Position numbers and translations under genes: made by a program
The notes under the pieces: generated by a model
Database searches by the model: none
What the model was told of the DNA's origin: nothing
The model's input: the letters and a program-made list of their open reading frames with translations, nothing else
NCBI GenBank assembly: GCA_031260385.1
Contig: JAIRKB010000305.1
Coordinates: 1 to 9,802, forward strand
Direction of reading: 5' to 3'
From: Propionibacteriaceae bacterium
GTDB lineage: Bacteria; Actinomycetota; Actinomycetes; Propionibacteriales; Propionibacteriaceae
Length of the DNA stretch: 9,802 nucleotides
In this document: in pieces, positions 6,397-9,802 of the stretch
Layout of the letters: the number at the start of each line of letters is the position of its first letter
How positions within the stretch are numbered: position 1 is the first letter of the stretch

Positions 6397-7491
6397 TTAT
6401 CCGGTTAGTCGGTCGACATACTCTAGTAGCTTCGAAGGTGAGCGCGAGAGTAGCCAGTCGCGCGCAGAAGCGACTTTGCCGTCCATCAAGCTGAACAGAC
6501 ACGGTGGGCACTCCATCTTCGTGACAACGGCAGCCAAGTCTTTGCGGGTTGCAAAGGTCATGGCCTGTAACTGGGCGAGGTCGGCTTCTTGGCGCGCGCA
6601 AAAACCGTCGATGCCCTGCAAAATTTCGTCAAATACGCCTTGATACTCGGGAAAATACGTGAGAACTTCTGCTTGCTCGTTCCTCTGGATTATCTCCGTC
6701 ACATTTCCCCTAGTGGTAACTCCAAGCGCCATGTGAGCTAGTGCGACATAGCGAGGAGATTTGATCTTAATCCGATTAAAATCGCGATCAACGACTACGT
6801 ATCCTTCGTCGTCGCTACCTAACGCCCTTACGTTTTCAAGGCACTCTTCGACGGTTCGGAGGTTAAAGGTTCTGGGTTTGGGGATCCCGATGTCAGTGTC
6901 AAGTTCCTCCAAGGTGATGTTGTCGCGCGTGCCAATGTGACGGATTGTTGTCTGGGTATGTCGCACCACTACTCGGTTGTGGGGCGAAGTCAGCTCAAAC
7001 AAGTAGGTGTATCTCGAGTTCAATGACTCCATGGTCTGGCCGGTCTTTTCCCAAGCCTCCATAAACAGTTCAAATAGATTACTGCGGGACGCCCCCGTGA
7101 GTAAGGCGCTATCAATGTGGGCATTTCGAGCATCAATCTCACCGTTACTAGACACATGCCATTGATCCTGATAGTTCCAAAGCTTTATCAACGAGCCGTC
7201 TAGTTTCTCCTGCACTTTCGCCGTGCCCCATTCGATCTTGGGGACATAGCTTTCACCGATGTTGCCAAACTTCATGAATGGCACACAAACCGGCTGGTAG
7301 TTGGCCGTTTCATCAAGGATGATCCCCCGACACTCCCTCACTAATGCAAGGTTGAAGTCGGAGCGAATTTGGTCATACTTTAATAGTACGAACCGACCAT
7401 CCCGCTTTGTTTTCACAAAGTACGGCGAGTCCGCCAGGCGGGCTTCCCAGTCTTGGTTCTGACGTACGAAATCAAGTAACTCAAGCCTCAT
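6397..7491 (-). CDS. T4 Rnl1-like ATP-dependent RNA ligase
   Basis: 364 residues, close to T4 Rnl1 (374). The protein should join RNA 3'-OH and 5'-phosphate ends through a Lys-AMP intermediate. Nucleotidyltransferase motifs are in order: Arg-Gly of ECRGI (53-57), MKF (73-75), motif I KLDGS with nucleophile Lys96 (96-100), motif III/IIIa FELTSPHNR (165-173), motif IV DEGYVVV (228-234), and motif V KIKSPRY with Lys242, Lys244 and Tyr248. Spacing matches Rnl1 almost residue for residue, and about 115 residues follow motif V, in the place of Rnl1's tRNA-recognition domain. One oddity: aligned by eye, Rnl1 Lys119 corresponds to Asn116 here. ATG 7491 has a strong GGGAGGG ribosome site. Sampled lines are 43% GC against 63-68% in core genes, so it is likely acquired, perhaps from a phage. 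No polynucleotide kinase or nuclease partner is in view. Confidence 0.9.
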   Translation of the reverse strand: MRLELLDFVRQNQDWEARLADSPYFVKTKRDGRFVLLKYDQIRSDFNLALVRECRGIILDETANYQPVCVPFMKFGNIGESYVPKIEWGTAKVQEKLDGSLIKLWNYQDQWHVSSNGEIDARNAHIDSALLTGASRSNLFELFMEAWEKTGQTMESLNSRYTYLFELTSPHNRVVVRHTQTTIRHIGTRDNITLEELDTDIGIPKPRTFNLRTVEECLENVRALGSDDEGYVVVDRDFNRIKIKSPRYVALAHMALGVTTRGNVTEIIQRNEQAEVLTYFPEYQGVFDEILQGIDGFCARQEADLAQLQAMTFATRKDLAAVVTKMECPPCLFSLMDGKVASARDWLLSRSPSKLLEYVDRLTG

Positions 7492-7508
7492 TTTCGATTA
7501 CCCTCCCT

Positions 7509-7569
7509 CTAAATCTAACCCACCGAAGATTTAGCCTATCTTGATCGCTAATCTCATCGCTACCGTCAA
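7509..7569 (-). promoter_or_regulatory. Operator-like repeats in the RNA ligase leader
   Basis: CTAAATCT (7509-7516) and AGATTTAG (7527-7534) form a perfect 8-bp inverted repeat with a 10-nt loop, directly before the ligase ribosome site. Next to it, ATCGCTA occurs twice (7544-7550 and 7556-7562) with 12-bp periodicity, the spacing of many direct-repeat operators. A possible -35 box (TTGACG on the minus strand, 7564-7569) lies alongside, but no good -10 was found. A role in controlling the ligase is inferred from position. Confidence 0.45.
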
Positions 7570-7584
7570 GTCTCCCCCACAGCC

Positions 7585-7720
7585 ATCTTCAGCCATCACC
7601 GGGAGTTTTCTCCAAGACCACACGACATTGGCTGAAGATAACCCAATAACCGGGGGCGGACTCGACATTTCCAGCCAATAGCGAATGGTCGCTCCCGATT
7701 CGCACGACATTGGCTGAAGA
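7585..7720. repeat. Cluster of direct and inverted TGGCTGAAGA repeats
   Basis: An 18-bp sequence (CACGACATTGGCTGAAGA) occurs identically at 7621-7638 and 7703-7720. Eleven bases of it recur inverted at 7585-7595 (ATCTTCAGCCA, pairing with 7629-7639), and a shorter inverted piece, AGCCAAT, is at 7673-7679. These occupy the non-coding region between the 122-residue gene and the RNA ligase. They could be regulator sites or remnants of a small mobile element. Confidence 0.6.
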
Positions 7721-7734
7721 CTGCCCAAACTGCT

Positions 7735-7756
7735 CATCCAAGCCGGGGGGTGGATG
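7735..7756 (-). terminator. Possible terminator after the 122-residue gene
   Basis: CATCCA (7735-7740) and TGGATG (7751-7756) form a 6-bp stem with a GC-rich 10-nt loop, about 30 bp downstream of the 122-residue gene's stop. There is no strong T-run. If real, it would separate this gene from the RNA ligase. Confidence 0.3.
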
Positions 7757-7787
7757 GGAAAAGGGTAAGTATCAAAGCACCCGAAAG

Positions 7788-8156
7788 CTAAGCGTTGTAC
7801 TGGGCGACCAGAACGTTGTCTACATACACGTTAACAAGCTGATCGCGAAAACCGGCGAAGGCGACTTTTCTCGTCTTGGTGATGCGGACGTAGTGGAGTT
7901 CCTGGAAGCCAACTGGGATATCCCAGACGTTCTCCAGGGAGAATGACATCAGTTGAACCTGGCTCACTCTGGCTTGACCGTCGACGCGAATAGCCACCGG
8001 ACCCCAGAACTTGTCGAAGGAAAACTCCACGTAGTGGCGTTCATTGGCTCCCACCCAGAACCCCACGCTGGACTTAAAACCATCGCGGCGGATCTCCGGT
8101 TGAGAGATCGGCGGTGGCTCCGACGGACCATACCAACCCATAGGACTACTCGACAT
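7788..8156 (-). CDS. Hypothetical protein, 122 aa, with internal duplication
   Basis: I do not recognise the family. The start ATG (8156-8154) is strongly supported by a near-perfect ribosome site, AAGGAGGTT (8161-8169 on the opposite strand), four bases upstream. The first 25 residues are Pro/Ser-rich and look disordered. Two halves seem related: residues about 34-64 (WVG..E.HYV ... K ... VDG..V) and about 81-117 (PVG..E.HYV ... K ... VDN.LV), each ending in a beta-rich segment with a V-D turn. No signal peptide, membrane helix, Cys pair or catalytic motif is seen, so it is probably a cytoplasmic beta-rich binding protein. It lies on the helicase strand, 128 bp after the helicase stop and 296 bp before the RNA ligase start. 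A functional link to either is unproven. Confidence 0.8.
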   Translation of the reverse strand: MSSSPMGWYGPSEPPPISQPEIRRDGFKSSVGFWVGANERHYVEFSFDKFWGPVAIRVDGQARVSQVQLMSFSLENVWDIPVGFQELHYVRITKTRKVAFAGFRDQLVNVYVDNVLVAQYNA

Positions 8157-8284
8157 CGATAACCTCCTTGATCAGACCCTTTAACTCCCCCGGTCTCATT
8201 ATCCAGCATTGCCCGTAATCAACCCAATCGCTAGGGCAACGCTAGCTTATGCCGCCCACTCGGACGGTAACGTCGAAGCGCCTG
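8157..8284. other. Intergenic gap between helicase and 122-aa gene
   Basis: This holds the ribosome site of the 122-residue gene at 8161-8169 and a small inverted repeat, GCTAG (8230-8234) with CTAGC (8242-8246), which might end helicase transcription weakly. No promoter is clear. Confidence 0.4.
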
Positions 8285-9802
8285 TTAGAACCGGGCGCGT
8301 TCGGCGTCAGGGCGGATGCGCAGGGCCCGTCCGGCAACGCGGGCGCGGGCGAGACGCTGCAGGGTATGGCGTGACAGTGGCGCAGTGATTTCCACGAGGG
8401 AGAAGTTGGCGAAGACTTCGATTTTCCCGAGATCGCGACCGCGTAGCCCGGCCTCGGAGGTAATCGTCGAGACGATCGCTGCCGGTCGTACGCCATCGCG
8501 GTGACCAACACCAACCCAATATCGGTTCGGACGAGGCCCTCGGTGCTGCTCATGCCGGGGATGGTTACTTGGCTTGGCGTCGTGATCATAGTGGTGACGA
8601 GGAGCATGATGCTTCCCGGCAGCGGGAACCGACTCGCGGGAGACGCGTTCCCGCCGCTCGCGCTTGGTGAGGCCAGCCAGTTCGGCGTCAAGATCCTCAT
8701 CCTCGCGATTAGCCGAGCCGTGGTCGTTGATCGCCAAGGCGGCAAGGGTGGTCGCCAGATTGATCGCGCGCTGGAGATCGTCCGCCCCACCTAGCGAAAC
8801 CTCGCTAGCCTCAGTGTTCGAAGGATCGTTAAGGTAGGCCTCGACCGCCCGCCTGATCGTTGTCAGCTGACCGCTCGCCTGTCGATCCTCCACCTTGGAC
8901 AGCAAGGCGGCAATCCTGTGAGTGGTCACTTCGGACGGGGAGGGGATCGCAGTCTGAGTCAGCTCTACCCCAATGGTCTTCTCTACCCGGCGCAAGCGAT
9001 CGCGTTCCTTCGGGGTGATAAAAGAGAAAGCCACACCGGCACGCCCAGCTCGACCAGTCCGCCCAATCCGGTGAACGTACGATTCGACTTCGCGTGGCAT
9101 GTCGAAGTTCACAACTAATCCGACGCGCTCAACGTCGAGCCCCCGGGCTGCCACATCGGTGGCAACCAAGACATTGAGCTGACCGGAACGCAGCCGTTCA
9201 ACCGTCTTCCCGCGTTCCGACTGAGACACCTTGCCGGAAATCACTGAGGCAGCGATACCGCGCTCAACAAGGGCCGCGCCGACGGTGTCTGCCGAATCCC
9301 GGGTGTGAACAAAGATCAGGGCGGCGTCATGGCCGGAGGTGGCGAGGACTCTCGCCAAGGCGGCGACCTTACTCTTGTTCGGCACGATGGCATACCGCTG
9401 CTCAACACTAGCCACCGTCGAAGACTCGGGGGTCACACTAATCTTGCGGGGGTCGCGCAGATGAGCTTGCACGGTCTTGCGGATCGCCGGTGGCATGGTC
9501 GCCGAGAAGAGAGCGGTCTGGCGCTCAACTGGGACGTTGGTGAGGATCTTCTCAACCTCTTCGGCAAAACCCATCCGCATCATTTCGTCGCCCTCATCAA
9601 GAACCACAAAGTGCACCTCACTGAGATCCAGCGTGCCGCGTTCCATGTGATCAATGACCCGACCCGGTGTTCCGACGATGATCTGAGTGCCAGCCTCAAG
9701 GGCGCGCTTTTGCGGTACGTAAGGAGCGCCACCATAGATCGCGGTGACTCGAACCCCCGGCATTCCACTCGCTAAATCTTCTAACACCCCCGCCACTTGG
9801 AG
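8285..9802 (-). CDS. deaD: DEAD-box RNA helicase, DeaD/CsdA type (N-terminus outside window)
   Basis: The frame is open through base 9802; 505 residues are visible, beginning inside motif Ia (LQVA of the usual ELALQVA). The Q motif and Walker A are therefore missing from the window. Numbered from 9802: TPGR (45-48), motif II as DEGD (69-72) rather than DEAD, SAT (100-102), IFVHTR (163-168), VATDVAARGLD (213-223), and HRIGRTGR (244-251), which complete both RecA-like domains. Then follow a charged region, a His-rich linker (about 397-420, eight His) and a C-terminal DbpA-type RRM-like domain (about 428-505, starting at YWVGVG). This layout is that of DeaD/CsdA helicases, which unwind structured RNA in ribosome assembly and cold adaptation. 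One sampled line is 63% GC, consistent with a core gene. The Ala-to-Gly change in motif II is a single-base difference (GGC at 9592-9590). Confidence 0.93.
   Translation of the reverse strand, partial: LQVAGVLEDLASGMPGVRVTAIYGGAPYVPQKRALEAGTQIIVGTPGRVIDHMERGTLDLSEVHFVVLDEGDEMMRMGFAEEVEKILTNVPVERQTALFSATMPPAIRKTVQAHLRDPRKISVTPESSTVASVEQRYAIVPNKSKVAALARVLATSGHDAALIFVHTRDSADTVGAALVERGIAASVISGKVSQSERGKTVERLRSGQLNVLVATDVAARGLDVERVGLVVNFDMPREVESYVHRIGRTGRAGRAGVAFSFITPKERDRLRRVEKTIGVELTQTAIPSPSEVTTHRIAALLSKVEDRQASGQLTTIRRAVEAYLNDPSNTEASEVSLGGADDLQRAINLATTLAALAINDHGSANREDEDLDAELAGLTKRERRERVSRESVPAAGKHHAPRHHYDHDAKPSNHPRHEQHRGPRPNRYWVGVGHRDGVRPAAIVSTITSEAGLRGRDLGKIEVFANFSLVEITAPLSRHTLQRLARARVAGRALRIRPDAERARF

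Noticed and set aside
7621..7720. CRISPR-like array
   Set aside because: Only two identical 18-bp units, too short and too few, with inverted copies nearby and no cas genes.
7531..7737. 68-residue minus-strand frame upstream of the RNA ligase
   Set aside because: It coincides with the direct and inverted repeats and has no protein-like features.
7710..7946. 78-residue plus-strand reading frame
   Set aside because: Antisense to the 122-residue gene, which has a near-consensus ribosome site and more protein-like sequence.
8242..8790. 182-residue minus-strand frame inside the helicase gene
   Set aside because: Shadow of the helicase frame; it overlaps the well-supported DbpA-type domain and linker.

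Overview
The window looks like chromosome from a high-GC Gram-positive bacterium (Actinobacteria; I cannot place the genus). This rests on the GC-rich core genes, the style of the DeaD-type helicase, the lipoprotein + ApbE pair, and a secreted protein with a Ser/Thr/Pro linker and actinobacterial-type Ig-like domains. No rRNA, tRNA, insertion sequence or CRISPR array was seen.

Layout. 1-807 (+) is the 3' part of a TIGR01777/YfcH-type NAD(P)-dependent epimerase-like protein. It is followed by a palindromic repeat and a possible terminator. 1093-2293 (+) is a two-gene flavinylation unit: a small FMN-binding lipoprotein overlapping, or directly abutting, its likely modifying enzyme ApbE (FAD:protein FMN transferase). 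Convergent to it, 2310-2984 (-) encodes a zinc-ribbon protein with BspA-type leucine-rich repeats. 3250-3630 (+) is a small four-helix membrane protein. 3734-6271 (+) is an 845-residue secreted, Ig-like multidomain protein that ends inside a second copy of the palindromic repeat.

The right third is all on the minus strand. In order of transcription it holds a DEAD-box RNA helicase (DeaD/CsdA type, N-terminus outside the window), a 122-residue protein of unknown function with an apparent internal duplication, and a complete T4 Rnl1-like ATP-dependent RNA ligase. A repeat-rich intergenic region of about 300 bp precedes the ligase. Single 60-base lines counted by hand in the RNA ligase gene gave 43% GC, and one in the LRR gene gave 48%, against 63-68% in lines from the epimerase, membrane-protein and helicase genes. 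The two lower-GC genes are therefore probably acquired.

The functional logic I can defend is limited. The lipoprotein and ApbE should act together outside the membrane in electron transfer. The RNA ligase could serve RNA repair, with its own dense set of upstream repeats suggesting dedicated control. The most unusual structures are the two-copy hairpin repeat at 3' ends of genes, the ligase and its leader, and the secreted protein that seems to have lost a C-terminal anchor.
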